A stretch of 64,000 nt of DNA, from assembly GCA_040217575.1 (NCBI GenBank), contig JAVJPW010000005.1, forward strand, positions 472,928 through 536,927. Reading direction: 5' to 3'. Position numbers and translations under genes: made by a program. This document shows, piece by piece, positions 42,824-51,952 of this stretch (within the stretch, counting starts at the first letter, position 1; every line of letters starts with the position of its first letter). The notes beneath the pieces are model-generated. The model saw nothing but the letters and a program-made list of their open reading frames with translations. It was not told the origin of the DNA and did not search any database. The DNA comes from Pacificispira sp040217575 (GTDB taxonomy: Bacteria; Pseudomonadota; Alphaproteobacteria; UBA8366; Aestuariispiraceae).

Positions 42824-43438
42824 TCAGCGGGAATAGAACTCGACCACCAGGTTCGGTTCCATCTGCGTCGGGTAGGGAATGTCTTCCAGCTTTGGCGTCC
42901 GGGTAATGGTTACCGTCAGCTTGTTATGGTCGACTTCCAGATAGTCCGGCACGTCGCGCTCGGCACTCTGGATCGCTTCCAGCACCAGCGGCAATTCACG
43001 GGACTTCTGACGCACTTCGATCGCGTCGCCCGGCTTCACCGTATAGGACGGAACGGTCATCCGACGACCGTTCACCAGCACATGACCGTGGTTCACGAAC
43101 TGGCGCGCGGCAAAGACCGTCGGGACGAACTTCGCGCGATAGACGATTGCATCCAGGCGATGTTCCAGCAGGCCAACCAGGTTTTCACCCGTATCGCCGC
43201 GCAGACGCTGTGCTTCTTCGTAATATTTCCGGAAGCGCTTTTCCCCGATATTGCCGTAGTAACCTTTCAGCTTCTGCTTCGCCATCAGCTGAATTCCGAA
43301 GTCGGAAGGCTTGCGGCGGCGCTGACCATGTTGACCCGGCGGGGTTTCGCGCTTGTTGAAGGGGCTTTTGGGACGGCCCCAAAGGTTGACCCCCAGACGG
43401 CGGTCAATCTTGTGCTTGGCGTTGATACGCTTCGACAT
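42824..43438 (-). CDS. rpsD: 30S ribosomal protein S4
   Basis: A 204-aa primary rRNA-binding protein of the small subunit. It has MSKRINAKHKIDRRLGVNLW, the GQHGQRRRK loop and the S4 RNA-binding domain (HRLDAIVYRAKFVPTVFAAR, GHVLVNGRRMTVPSYTVKPG). I start at 43438, where AAAGGAAAA precedes the ATG; the frame extends further but into the promoter. Length and sequence are typical for alphaproteobacteria. Confidence 0.98.
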   Translation of the reverse strand: MSKRINAKHKIDRRLGVNLWGRPKSPFNKRETPPGQHGQRRRKPSDFGIQLMAKQKLKGYYGNIGEKRFRKYYEEAQRLRGDTGENLVGLLEHRLDAIVYRAKFVPTVFAARQFVNHGHVLVNGRRMTVPSYTVKPGDAIEVRQKSRELPLVLEAIQSAERDVPDYLEVDHNKLTVTITRTPKLEDIPYPTQMEPNLVVEFYSR

Positions 43439-43584
43439 GCAACTTTTCCTTTCCCGTACAAAACGGTGTTTTTCAATTTGTCCCGGTAGTCCGACCCCAG
43501 CAGAACGGTTCACTTCGAAACCGATCATCGGGCGGCGGGAAGAACGCAATTCACGCACTTCCGCATTCCCAAGAATGACGCGGG

Positions 43585-43612
43585 GTTATAGGCATTTGGC
43601 GGGACTTGTCAA
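43585..43612 (-). promoter_or_regulatory. Sigma70-type promoter of rpsD
   Basis: On the minus strand TTGACA (43612-43607) and TATAAC (43590-43585) are 16 nt apart, near consensus. The start would fall near 43578, giving a leader of about 140 nt before rpsD, long enough for S4 autoregulation, though no specific structure was identified. Confidence 0.65.
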
Positions 43613-43669
43613 ATCCCGAAAAACATGTGCCCCTGTCGCAACTTCAGGTGTATGAGGAGAAACGTCAAA

Positions 43670-44563
43670 ATGGAAGCCGCCGCGACGGCAGCACGCGACT
43701 ATCGCGTCGGGTTCGGCCTGACACTCCTGGGCGTCGTGCTGATCACACCGGACGCGCTGATTGTGCGCTTGATTGCAACGGACCCCTGGACAATGGTCTT
43801 TTGGCGCGGGATCCTGATTTCCACCGCGTTCATGACCTACATGTGTGTTCGGATCGGCCCCGCTGCCGTGCTGGATGGCCTGCGAAGCAGCGGACGGCCC
43901 GGAATTGCTGCAATTTTCTGCCATTCCGTTACCGCTGTCGGCTTCATGCTTGCGCTTTCAATGACCAGCGTTGCGAACACGCTGGTCCTGCTGGCGGCAT
44001 CGCCGCTGTTTGCCGCACTGATGAGCTGGATTTTCCTGAAGGAACGCGTGCCGGCAATAACCTGGGTTGCCATCCTTGCGGGGATCTGCGGCATCGCCAT
44101 CGTTGTATCCGAAGGCTTCTTGGCGGACGGGTCCGGCAATCTGCACGGCGATCTGATCGCGCTGATGAGTTCCGTATCCCTTGCGGCAACACTGGTGCTG
44201 GCACGCCGCAGGAAGGACATCAACATGGTCCCGAACCTGGCGTTGGGTGGCTATTTGGCGGCCGCGATTTCGGTTCCTTTTGCGGCGCCATTCGCCCTGA
44301 CCGGCGATCAAGCGCTGTTGGTCTTTTTCCTTTGTGCAATTCTTCTTCCCACCGCTTTTAGTCTGATCATCACCGGTCCACGGCGCCTGCCCGCGGCAGA
44401 GGTCAGCCTGCTATTGCTTCTGGAATCCGTGATCGGCCCGATTTGGGCCTGGTTATTCATCGGGGAGGAGCCGGGCCGTAATGCCCTGATTGGCGGCGGT
44501 ATCGTGATCGGGGCCTTAACCCTGCATGGCTTGTGGAATCTGCACCGGCGCAGGACTGCCTAG
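43670..44563 (+). CDS. EamA/DMT-family transporter
   Basis: A 297-aa inner-membrane protein with about ten hydrophobic segments in two EamA repeats (for example VGFGLTLLGVVLITPDALIV, MTSVANTLVLLAASPLFAAL and the second-repeat LLLLESVIGPIWAWLFIGEE). The last is the signature P-x-x-x-x-E-W/F of DMT carriers. GAGGAG lies ten nt before the chosen ATG; earlier in-frame ATGs have no such site. The substrate is unknown. Its TAG stop shares CTAG with the glmM stop on the other strand. Confidence 0.88.
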   Translation: MEAAATAARDYRVGFGLTLLGVVLITPDALIVRLIATDPWTMVFWRGILISTAFMTYMCVRIGPAAVLDGLRSSGRPGIAAIFCHSVTAVGFMLALSMTSVANTLVLLAASPLFAALMSWIFLKERVPAITWVAILAGICGIAIVVSEGFLADGSGNLHGDLIALMSSVSLAATLVLARRRKDINMVPNLALGGYLAAAISVPFAAPFALTGDQALLVFFLCAILLPTAFSLIITGPRRLPAAEVSLLLLLESVIGPIWAWLFIGEEPGRNALIGGGIVIGALTLHGLWNLHRRRTA

Positions 44564-45897
44564 CCGGCCCGTTCGATCGCCCCGGAAATTCCGTCAATCA
44601 CCGTATCGATTACCGCGGGATCATCAGCTTCCGCCATAACACGGATGACCGGTTCCGTGCCCGATGGACGGATGACAAGCCGCCCGATTCCCGAAAGCGA
44701 CTGTTCCGCCTTTGCGATGGCGTCGACGACTGCCGGTGCTTCCAACGGCTTTCCGCCGTCGAACTTCACATTGTGCAGGCGCTGCGGCACAGGCTGAAAC
44801 ACGCGGCCCAATTCGCTCATCGGTTTTCCGGACCGCGCCTGAACCGCGAGGACCTGCAGGGCCGCGATCAGACCATCGCCTGTTGTCGCATAATCACTCA
44901 ACACAATATGGCCGGACTGTTCGCCACCCAGATTGCAGCCATCGCGGCGCATCGCATCGACGACATAGCGGTCCCCGACTTTGGTGCGGGTCAACCCGAC
45001 GCCCAGATCCTGAAGGAAACGCTCAAACCCCAGGTTCGACATGACAGTCGCAACGACATTGCCCCGCAACCGCCCGGCGCTGAGCCAGGACCCGGCGATC
45101 AACGCCATCAGCTGGTCGCCGTCCACCACCTGCCCCGTTTCATCACAAACGATCAGACGGTCCGCATCCCCGTCCAGTGCCAGACCGACATCCGCCCCAT
45201 GCGCCAACACGGTCTCGCACATCGTCATGGGGGACGTCGCACCGCAATGACTGTTGATGTTCTTGCCGTTCGGCGACACCGCGATGGGAATCACTTCAGC
45301 CCCGAGTTCCTGCAGGACGACCGGCGCAACCTTGTATGCCGCCCCATGTGCGCAATCGACCACCACCTTGATACCGTCCAGGCGCAGATTGGTCGGAAAG
45401 GTCCGTTTTACCGCTTCGATATAGCGGCCGGGCGCATCATCCAGGCGCGTTGCGCGCCCGATTGCTTCCGGTTCCGCCCGCTCCTCTCCGCCATTGTCCA
45501 TCAGGCGTTCGATTTCCGCCTCGGTCTCGTCCGAAAGCTTGTACCCGTCAGGCCCGAACAGCTTGATCCCGTTGTCGCGGTACGGGTTGTGGGATGCGGA
45601 GATCATGACGCCGACATCGGCGCGCATAGACTGTGTCAACATTGCGACCGCAGGCGTCGGCAACGGCCCGAACAACATGACGTCCATGCCCATCGCACAG
45701 AAACCGGCCGTCAGTGCGTTTTCCAGCATATAGCCGGACAGGCGCGTGTCCTTGCCGATGACCACCCGGTGCCGGTGGCCGCCGCGCTGAAAATAGGCAC
45801 CGGCCGCAAGGGCCAGCCGAAGGACTGTATCAACTTCGATTGGTGCGCGGTTCGCCGTACCGCGAATACCGTCCGTACCGAAATAACGCCGGGACAT
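44560..45897 (-). CDS. glmM: Phosphoglucosamine mutase GlmM
   Basis: A 445-aa enzyme that converts glucosamine-6-phosphate to glucosamine-1-phosphate for UDP-GlcNAc. MSRRYFGTDGIRGTAN is the family start, ISASHNPYRDNGIK holds the phosphoserine, and DGDADRLIVCDETG binds Mg2+. RPSGTEPVIRVMAE is the phosphate-binding C terminus. Part of a set with glmS and glmU 10-12 kb away. Confidence 0.97.
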   Translation of the reverse strand: MSRRYFGTDGIRGTANRAPIEVDTVLRLALAAGAYFQRGGHRHRVVIGKDTRLSGYMLENALTAGFCAMGMDVMLFGPLPTPAVAMLTQSMRADVGVMISASHNPYRDNGIKLFGPDGYKLSDETEAEIERLMDNGGEERAEPEAIGRATRLDDAPGRYIEAVKRTFPTNLRLDGIKVVVDCAHGAAYKVAPVVLQELGAEVIPIAVSPNGKNINSHCGATSPMTMCETVLAHGADVGLALDGDADRLIVCDETGQVVDGDQLMALIAGSWLSAGRLRGNVVATVMSNLGFERFLQDLGVGLTRTKVGDRYVVDAMRRDGCNLGGEQSGHIVLSDYATTGDGLIAALQVLAVQARSGKPMSELGRVFQPVPQRLHNVKFDGGKPLEAPAVVDAIAKAEQSLSGIGRLVIRPSGTEPVIRVMAEADDPAVIDTVIDGISGAIERAG

Positions 45898-45987
45898 TCG
45901 AAAACCCGCTTCCTTTCGCCCGAAACTTTGGCCTTATCTATGCGCGCGAGTCGCGGCATAAGCAAGAATACCGGCGTTGCGGGGGCA

Positions 45988-47055
45988 ATGAACGCCATGC
46001 ACACTGAAACGAACAATCCTGGCGGAGCGGCGGCACAAGGTATGCCGAAGAACACAAACAAGTCCGGCGACGGTCCCGAACTGTCCATCCTGATCCCGAT
46101 GTACAACGAAGCACCGGGCATCGATGTCCTGTTCGACCGTCTGATACCGGTACTGAACGGGTTGAAGAGCAACTACGAAATCGTTTGCGTCGATGACGGA
46201 AGCCGGGACGAAACGCTGGCACGCCTTCGCGAAAAACAGGCCGGACATCCTGAGTTGGTCGTTGTCGAACTCTCGCGGAATTTCGGTAAGGAAGCGGCGA
46301 TGAGCGCCGCGATCGATATCGCCCGCGGCGATGCCGTCATTCCCTTTGATGCGGACCTTCAGGACCCGCCGGACCTGATCCCGGAGATGGTTGCCAAATG
46401 GCGGGACGGGTTTGACGTCGTCCTGGCCCGACGCGTCGACCGCAGCGCGGAAGGTCCGGTCAAGCGGCTGACCGCCGCCTTGTTCTACCGCACCCACAAT
46501 GCGCTGGCCGAAACGCCGATACCGGAAAATGTCGGCGACTTTCGTCTGATGGACCGCCGGGTCGTGGAGGTTCTGAAACGATTGCCGGAAAGACGGCGTT
46601 TCATGAAGGGCCTGTTCGCCTGGGCCGGATTCAGGACGACGGAGTTACCGTTCGAACGCGATGCCCGCGCCGCGGGCACGACCAGCTGGAATTACTGGAA
46701 ACTTTGGAATTTCGCGCTGGAGGGGATTACATCCTTCTCCAGCCTGCCGCTTCGGCTATGGTCCTATGTCGGCGGGTTCGTGGCCCTGCTGTCATTCCTT
46801 TATGCCGGGTTCATTGTCCTGCGCACCCTGATTTTCGGCGTCGATGTGCCAGGCTATGCATCCATCATCGTTTTCATCCTGTTTCTGGGCGGGCTGCAAC
46901 TGCTGTCGCTCGGCCTTCTGGGAGAATATGTCGGACGCATCTATGCCGAAGTGAAAGGCAGGCCGCTTTATGTCGTGCGGGACGTCCACCGCGCCGACGC
47001 ACGACCCGCCTCCCGCCGCAAAAGCACGCGCGCGAAGAAACCGGCGGCGCCATGA
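45988..47055 (+). CDS. GtrB/ArnC-like polyprenyl-phosphate glycosyltransferase (GT2)
   Basis: A 355-aa GT2 enzyme. The catalytic part has LSILIPMYNEAPGIDVL, VCVDDGSRDET and PFDADLQDPPDLIPEM, the D-x-D-like DADLQDP of DPM1/GtrB proteins. Two transmembrane segments follow (LRLWSYVGGFVALLSFLYAG and a VFILFLGGLQLLSLGLLGEY segment ending YVGRIY). It should load a sugar on undecaprenyl phosphate at the inner membrane. I start at the ATG at 45988 after GGGGG; the frame extends upstream only as the complement of glmM. It overlaps the next gene by ATGA. Confidence 0.88.
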   Translation: MNAMHTETNNPGGAAAQGMPKNTNKSGDGPELSILIPMYNEAPGIDVLFDRLIPVLNGLKSNYEIVCVDDGSRDETLARLREKQAGHPELVVVELSRNFGKEAAMSAAIDIARGDAVIPFDADLQDPPDLIPEMVAKWRDGFDVVLARRVDRSAEGPVKRLTAALFYRTHNALAETPIPENVGDFRLMDRRVVEVLKRLPERRRFMKGLFAWAGFRTTELPFERDARAAGTTSWNYWKLWNFALEGITSFSSLPLRLWSYVGGFVALLSFLYAGFIVLRTLIFGVDVPGYASIIVFILFLGGLQLLSLGLLGEYVGRIYAEVKGRPLYVVRDVHRADARPASRRKSTRAKKPAAP

Positions 47056-48491
47056 ACGCGCCCTATGCACGTTCGGCCGCCAACCTGATATTCAGCGGCT
47101 GGTACTGGGCCGTCATTCTGATTCTGGCAGTTGTGCGCATCTATGCCGTGGCGGCCTATGACGGAACCGGTTTTCCCGACAGGTTCCTTTATCTGAACTA
47201 TGCCGACATGATCCTGTCGGGGAGCACATGGCTTCATGAACTGGAAGTCGACCCGCTCCCCAGCACAGGATTTCGGGCGATCGGCTTTCCGCTCATTCTT
47301 GCGGCGGCGAAGTTCGTTTCAGGCGACCATTTCGTTTTTGTGGTTCAATGTCTTCAAACATTTGTCAGTCTGATCGCGTGCACCTATCTGTTCGCGGCCG
47401 TAAGCCGACTTCTGTCGTCCGACGCCGGCGCATTCATCGCCACACTGGGCTACGGTCTTTCGGTCGGGCTTGCGTACGAAACCTCTCTTCTTCCCGACTC
47501 GATATTCATTTCCTGCTGGATCATCATCGTGTCGGTCTGTGTCATCCGCTGGTTGGATCGAAGACCGCTTAGCCTGGTCGCTGCGCTGCTGTTGGGGCTC
47601 CTTGCCCTGCCGATCGTCTGTATGCGCGGCAACGGGATCCACATGCTTATCCTGGCGGTCCCCGTCATCACTCTGGCGTCTATCGACCGCAGCGCCGGAT
47701 GGATCCGTTCGGCGGCCGCCTGCATTCTGGTATTCCTGCCAGGCTTGGTTGCCTATGCCGGTGTGATGGAATGGAACCGCTACCGAACGGGGGACGCGTT
47801 CTTTACCACCGGCGGGCAGATTGCGTTGGTACAGCCAGTCTTCGAGATGGCGCGGCTGGGGGCCGAACCGTTTGAGGGCGATGATCCACTGCGAACGGCG
47901 ATCCGGACCCACGCACCCGACCTGACATACGAACAGATCTATGACGTGAACCGCCACCTGTTTTCGGATCAGGGTATGTCGCCGCACGAGATAGCACGGG
48001 CAAATATGTCGCTTTATCTGGACACGGTTTTCGACAACCCCGCCATATTCGCGCGCATGTGGTTCAGAAACTTTGATGAGAAATTTGCCAGCGGGCTTAT
48101 CAATCCTGCGTTCGGATTGAACCAGGCGCACCTGCTGATGACCGGTGATCGGGCGTTTCCGGGTTATTCGACGATCATGCGTGGCGGGGCACAGGGACCA
48201 ACGAGCTATGTCTATGCGGGTCTGTATACTGTGGGTCTCCTGCTTTCCGTCGTCATCTTTGCCGCCGCCGTCCTGTTGGCGCCCCTTCGCATCATACGAA
48301 GAACGGTACTTGCCCGGCTTGACCGCCCCACGATTGCGGCGGCGGCGCTATGGATCGTCTCAATTATGGTACATGCCTATTATGGGGCGCTGTTTGTCGA
48401 ACTTCGCTATGTTGTGATGACGGTCCCGTTCCTGGCGGCGGTCGGGCTTTGGTCGTTTCGCCCGCGCGACTCCGGCTCATTCCGCAGATAG
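47052..48491 (+). CDS. Multi-spanning membrane protein, possible GT-C glycosyltransferase
   Basis: A 479-aa membrane protein with about ten hydrophobic segments, for example YWAVILILAVVRIYAVAAYD and LLSVVIFAAAVLLAPL. After the first helix it has YDGTGFPDRFLYLNYADMIL, an acidic first-loop region as in GT-C transferases (PMT/ArnT-like). It is translationally coupled to the polyprenyl-phosphate glycosyltransferase, the usual pairing in which the lipid-linked sugar is flipped and used in the periplasm. No family signature was firmly recognised, so the function is inferred. Confidence 0.65.
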   Translation: MNAPYARSAANLIFSGWYWAVILILAVVRIYAVAAYDGTGFPDRFLYLNYADMILSGSTWLHELEVDPLPSTGFRAIGFPLILAAAKFVSGDHFVFVVQCLQTFVSLIACTYLFAAVSRLLSSDAGAFIATLGYGLSVGLAYETSLLPDSIFISCWIIIVSVCVIRWLDRRPLSLVAALLLGLLALPIVCMRGNGIHMLILAVPVITLASIDRSAGWIRSAAACILVFLPGLVAYAGVMEWNRYRTGDAFFTTGGQIALVQPVFEMARLGAEPFEGDDPLRTAIRTHAPDLTYEQIYDVNRHLFSDQGMSPHEIARANMSLYLDTVFDNPAIFARMWFRNFDEKFASGLINPAFGLNQAHLLMTGDRAFPGYSTIMRGGAQGPTSYVYAGLYTVGLLLSVVIFAAAVLLAPLRIIRRTVLARLDRPTIAAAALWIVSIMVHAYYGALFVELRYVVMTVPFLAAVGLWSFRPRDSGSFRR

Positions 48492-48534
48492 TGAACCATT
48501 GGCCCAAGCAATGTCCATTAACGGGAAGTCCTGA

Positions 48535-49662
48535 ATGAAATCACGCCTCAGCAGCGCGGGGCTGTTCCTGCTTTCCGTCCTGGTTGCCTTGCTTGTCGTG
48601 GAAATCTGCCTTCGCGTGTTTTCACCCGTTGAACTGCGGCTTCAGGGGCGTGAAATCCGGTTGCCGCATTTCCGCGAATACCGGATTACCGCGGAACCGG
48701 GCAGCAGGCTGCCGGAAATGGCTGTCCATACCCGAAACGGGCTAGGGTTTCGCGGACCGCCGCCGCCGAACGATTTCGAACGGCACCTGACTCTGATCGC
48801 CGTTGGCGGCAGTACGACGGAATGTTTCGCACTGGGGGACGGGTTGTGCTGGCCCGCCCGTTTGCAGGAAAGACTTTCGGGCACATTTTCAGACGTCTGG
48901 GTGAACAATGCCGGGCTGGCCGGGCATACAAGCCAGGGGCATATCGAACTGCTGCGACAGCATATCGTCGATATCCGTCCAGATGCGGTCCTGTTTCTGG
49001 TCGGCGTCAACGACCTTTATTTCTCCGAGTTCACGGAAGCATATGACCGTCGACTGAATGAAGAGGAAGACACCGCAGAAGCCCTGCGTCACTGGGCGGC
49101 GGAAAACAGCGCCCTGGTGTCGCTGGCGTTTGCTGCGTACAAACAATGGCGCGCGCAACAGCATGACCTGACCGGTCAGGATCGCGATTTCACGGAACTG
49201 CTGACCGGACCGACACCGCCAGAAGATGCGCAGGCGGAGTTGGCCCGGCATCGCGACAATGCGTATTTTGGATATCGCGACCGTCTGGAAGATCTGGTTG
49301 CGATCAGCCGGTCCGCCGGGATCATTCCCATTTTTGCGACGCAGCCTGCGGTTTACGGTCCCGCGACCGATCCGAGGACCGGCATTGACCTTGGGGCCAT
49401 TCGAAACGGTGTGGACGGGTTCGATGGCCGCACAAGCTGGCGCCTTCTGGAAGCATATAATGACGTCATGCGCGACGTCGCACATCGGCACGAGGTCTTG
49501 CTGATGGACCTAGCGGACAAAATGCCGAAGGATTCGACATTCTTCCTGGACCAAGTGCATTTTACGCCGGACGGCGCAGACCGCGTTGCGGATATTCTTT
49601 ACCCCGGGGTTTGCACCCTGCTGGCCGAACAGTTTCCAGGTCATGTGACGGGCGCGTGTTGA
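48535..49662 (+). CDS. Membrane-anchored SGNH/GDSL-family hydrolase (copy 1)
   Basis: A 375-aa protein. An N-terminal helix (AGLFLLSVLVALLVVEICLR) anchors or exports it. The SGNH blocks are VGGSTTEC with S93, NNAGLAGHTS, LVGVNDL, and D339-x-x-H342 (LDQVHF). These enzymes remove or transfer acyl groups, often on polysaccharides. It closely resembles the third SGNH gene at 50687 (LRLxGxEIRLPxF, HTxNGLGFRGP, GGSTTEC shared). The first of three in tandem after a GT2/GT-C pair, so an envelope glycan is the likely target. Confidence 0.85.
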   Translation: MKSRLSSAGLFLLSVLVALLVVEICLRVFSPVELRLQGREIRLPHFREYRITAEPGSRLPEMAVHTRNGLGFRGPPPPNDFERHLTLIAVGGSTTECFALGDGLCWPARLQERLSGTFSDVWVNNAGLAGHTSQGHIELLRQHIVDIRPDAVLFLVGVNDLYFSEFTEAYDRRLNEEEDTAEALRHWAAENSALVSLAFAAYKQWRAQQHDLTGQDRDFTELLTGPTPPEDAQAELARHRDNAYFGYRDRLEDLVAISRSAGIIPIFATQPAVYGPATDPRTGIDLGAIRNGVDGFDGRTSWRLLEAYNDVMRDVAHRHEVLLMDLADKMPKDSTFFLDQVHFTPDGADRVADILYPGVCTLLAEQFPGHVTGAC

Positions 49663-49681
49663 TCGTTTACCAAGGGCCACA

Positions 49682-50674
49682 ATGTCGAATTTCCTGAAAA
49701 ACGCGGTTCTCTCTCTGTTTGGTCTGGCGGCAGCCTGCCTTGCACTGGAAGCGGCGGTGCGGGTCGTCGTCGATGACGGCATGCAGTATGAACTGGAGAT
49801 GTGGAAATACGCCCTGGAGGCCAAACGCGTCAGCGCGAATGAAGACATCGGCCACGAACATGTCCCGGGTGCCGGTGCCCGCCTGATGGGAGTCGACGTC
49901 GCGATCAACGACATCGGGCTTCGCGATGACCCGGTCGCGGTCCCGAAACCGGACGGAACCGTCCGTGTGCTGTTTCTGGGCGATTCGATAACATTCGGAT
50001 GGGGCGTTCCGGACGAAGACCGCGTTTCGGAACGGGTCGAATCTGCGCTTAATTCTGATCCTGGCCTTCCCGGCACCCGGGTGGAAGTCATCAATGCGGG
50101 TGTCGGAAACTACAACGCCGCGATGTCGGTCGCGTGGTATCTTGAGCACGGCGCGGAACTCGAACCCGACGTCATCGTCTTCAACTATTTCATCAATGAC
50201 GCGGAACCGATCCCCCGCAGACAGGGCGGCTGGTTGCGGGAAAATTCCGCCGCCTTCGTTCTGATTTCGGGAATGGTGGATTCCCTTCTGCGGCGAACGC
50301 AGGAACGCCAGGATTGGCGCGACTATTACCGTGCGCTCTATTCACCCGATAGCCGCGCCAGGGACGATATGATTCTGGCGCTGAACGACCTGAATATCGT
50401 AACGCGCGCCGACGGCATTCCGGTCCTTTTCGCGATCTATCCGGAACTGCGGGAACTAGACCCCTACCCGTTTCAGGACATTACGGACTGGCTGGCACGG
50501 CAGACCCAGCCTTTCGGCTGGATCACGGTCGACCTGCTGGGATCGGTTGCCGACGTGTCACCGGAAAGCCTGTGGGTCACGGTCCCAGACCCGCATCCGA
50601 ACGCAGAAGCAAACGCCCATTTTGCCGCCGCCTTGCTTCCGCCGCTTCGCGGCATCATCGCGAACCAGCACTAA
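49682..50674 (+). CDS. SGNH/GDSL-family hydrolase (copy 2, divergent)
   Basis: A 330-aa protein with a hydrophobic N terminus (VLSLFGLAAACLALEAAVR). Blocks: FLGDSITFGWGVPDEDR with the catalytic Ser, INAGVGNYNAAM, NYFINDAEP and DPHPNAEAN (D-x-H). It is more like a classic GDSL lipase/acetylesterase than its two neighbours. Spacing of 19 nt before and 12 nt after suggests an operon. Confidence 0.83.
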   Translation: MSNFLKNAVLSLFGLAAACLALEAAVRVVVDDGMQYELEMWKYALEAKRVSANEDIGHEHVPGAGARLMGVDVAINDIGLRDDPVAVPKPDGTVRVLFLGDSITFGWGVPDEDRVSERVESALNSDPGLPGTRVEVINAGVGNYNAAMSVAWYLEHGAELEPDVIVFNYFINDAEPIPRRQGGWLRENSAAFVLISGMVDSLLRRTQERQDWRDYYRALYSPDSRARDDMILALNDLNIVTRADGIPVLFAIYPELRELDPYPFQDITDWLARQTQPFGWITVDLLGSVADVSPESLWVTVPDPHPNAEANAHFAAALLPPLRGIIANQH

Positions 50675-50686
50675 GGTATCTGAACA

Positions 50687-51838
50687 ATGAAAAAGGGGCT
50701 GATCAACTGCACGGTCATTCTGGCGTCCATCCTGCTGGGACTGGTTGCGATCGAAGTCTATGTGCGCCTTGCACAACCATACGAGCTTCGCCTTCGCGGC
50801 ACGGAAATCCGCCTGCCATACTTCCAGACTTATGAACTGCGCAATGAACTGACAGGCGACGGCAGGCTGGACCCCATTGCCATGCACACCAAGAACGGCC
50901 TCGGTTTTCGGGGGCCGAACCCGCCGGACGAATTCGACCAGGCACTTACCGTATTGATGGTCGGGGGAAGCACGACCGAATGCTTCTACCTGGACGATGC
51001 GAAGACCTGGCCCCAACGAACGGACGACCTGCTGCAGCCCTATTTCAAAGACCTGTGGATCAACAATGCGGGACTGGATGGCCATTCAAGCTTTGGTCAC
51101 CTGCATCTTTTTGAACAGCATCTAGCCGACCTGTCGCCTGACGCGATCGTCTATCTGATCGGCGGCAACGACATGGACGGTCTGATCCAGCGGACCCGCT
51201 ATGACGATACATTGAACCTGAGCCCGGCCCTTGACCCGGACCGGAGAAATCCGGTCTTTCGCGAATGGCTGGCTAAACAAAGCGAACTGGTCGCCGTTTT
51301 GCTGGCGATGTACGAACGAAGCAAGGTGGACGAAATTCAAGGAAGCCCGCTGTTGGACCTGGCAACCGGGGTCCCGCTTCCAGACGCCGACATCGACCAG
51401 GACCGTCTGAACACACATCGCAACGATTATCTGCCCGCGTACGAAGCGCGGGTCCTGGACCTGGTTCAACGGACGCAAGACGCCGGTATTCTGCCGATCC
51501 TGATGACCCACCCGGCCGCCTTTGGCGCGGCGGGTGAACGGGATGTTACGTCAGGTATAGACCTTGGACGTATCCATTACCGGGACATGAACGGGGCGAC
51601 GGCGTGGGCTATCCTGGAAAGTTATAACGATATCACACGGGCAGTCGCCGAACGGACGGGAGTCCCGCTGATCGACCTGGCGCGCGACCTGCCAAAGGAC
51701 ACACGGCACTACATCGACCAGATCCATTTTTCCATTCCAGGTGCCGAGGCGATTGCCCGTTATCTGGAACCGCGTCTTTGTCGCATCCTTGCCGACGCGT
51801 TCCCGAATCATGCCCGGGATGACTGTCCATCCATCTAA
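50687..51838 (+). CDS. Membrane-anchored SGNH/GDSL-family hydrolase (copy 3)
   Basis: A 383-aa paralogue of the gene at 48535. N-terminal anchor (CTVILASILLGLVAIEVYVR), VGGSTTEC, NNAGLDGHSS, LIGGNDM and D344-x-x-H347 (IDQIHF). The active-site Ser, Asn and His are present. It begins 12 nt after copy 2. The duplication probably predates strong divergence because only blocks and the N-terminal motif match closely. Confidence 0.85.
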   Translation: MKKGLINCTVILASILLGLVAIEVYVRLAQPYELRLRGTEIRLPYFQTYELRNELTGDGRLDPIAMHTKNGLGFRGPNPPDEFDQALTVLMVGGSTTECFYLDDAKTWPQRTDDLLQPYFKDLWINNAGLDGHSSFGHLHLFEQHLADLSPDAIVYLIGGNDMDGLIQRTRYDDTLNLSPALDPDRRNPVFREWLAKQSELVAVLLAMYERSKVDEIQGSPLLDLATGVPLPDADIDQDRLNTHRNDYLPAYEARVLDLVQRTQDAGILPILMTHPAAFGAAGERDVTSGIDLGRIHYRDMNGATAWAILESYNDITRAVAERTGVPLIDLARDLPKDTRHYIDQIHFSIPGAEAIARYLEPRLCRILADAFPNHARDDCPSI

Positions 51839-51952
51839 ACATACAAGAGCGACACTTTTTCCTGAATTAGCGACAATTCCGAATTGACGACGACAGGCGA
51901 AGACGACATGTTCGCGGCGTTCAATTCCTGCCTTCCTTAGGAGTCGCCCCCA

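Noticed and set aside
44533..45987. N-terminal extension of the GT2 gene to 840 aa
   Set aside because: The first 485 residues are the complement of glmM and not protein-like; the GT2 family start fits the ATG at 45988.
46704..47051. N-terminal extension of the membrane protein at 47052
   Set aside because: It overlaps GT2 in another frame; the ATGA overlap at 47052 and the first transmembrane helix define the start.
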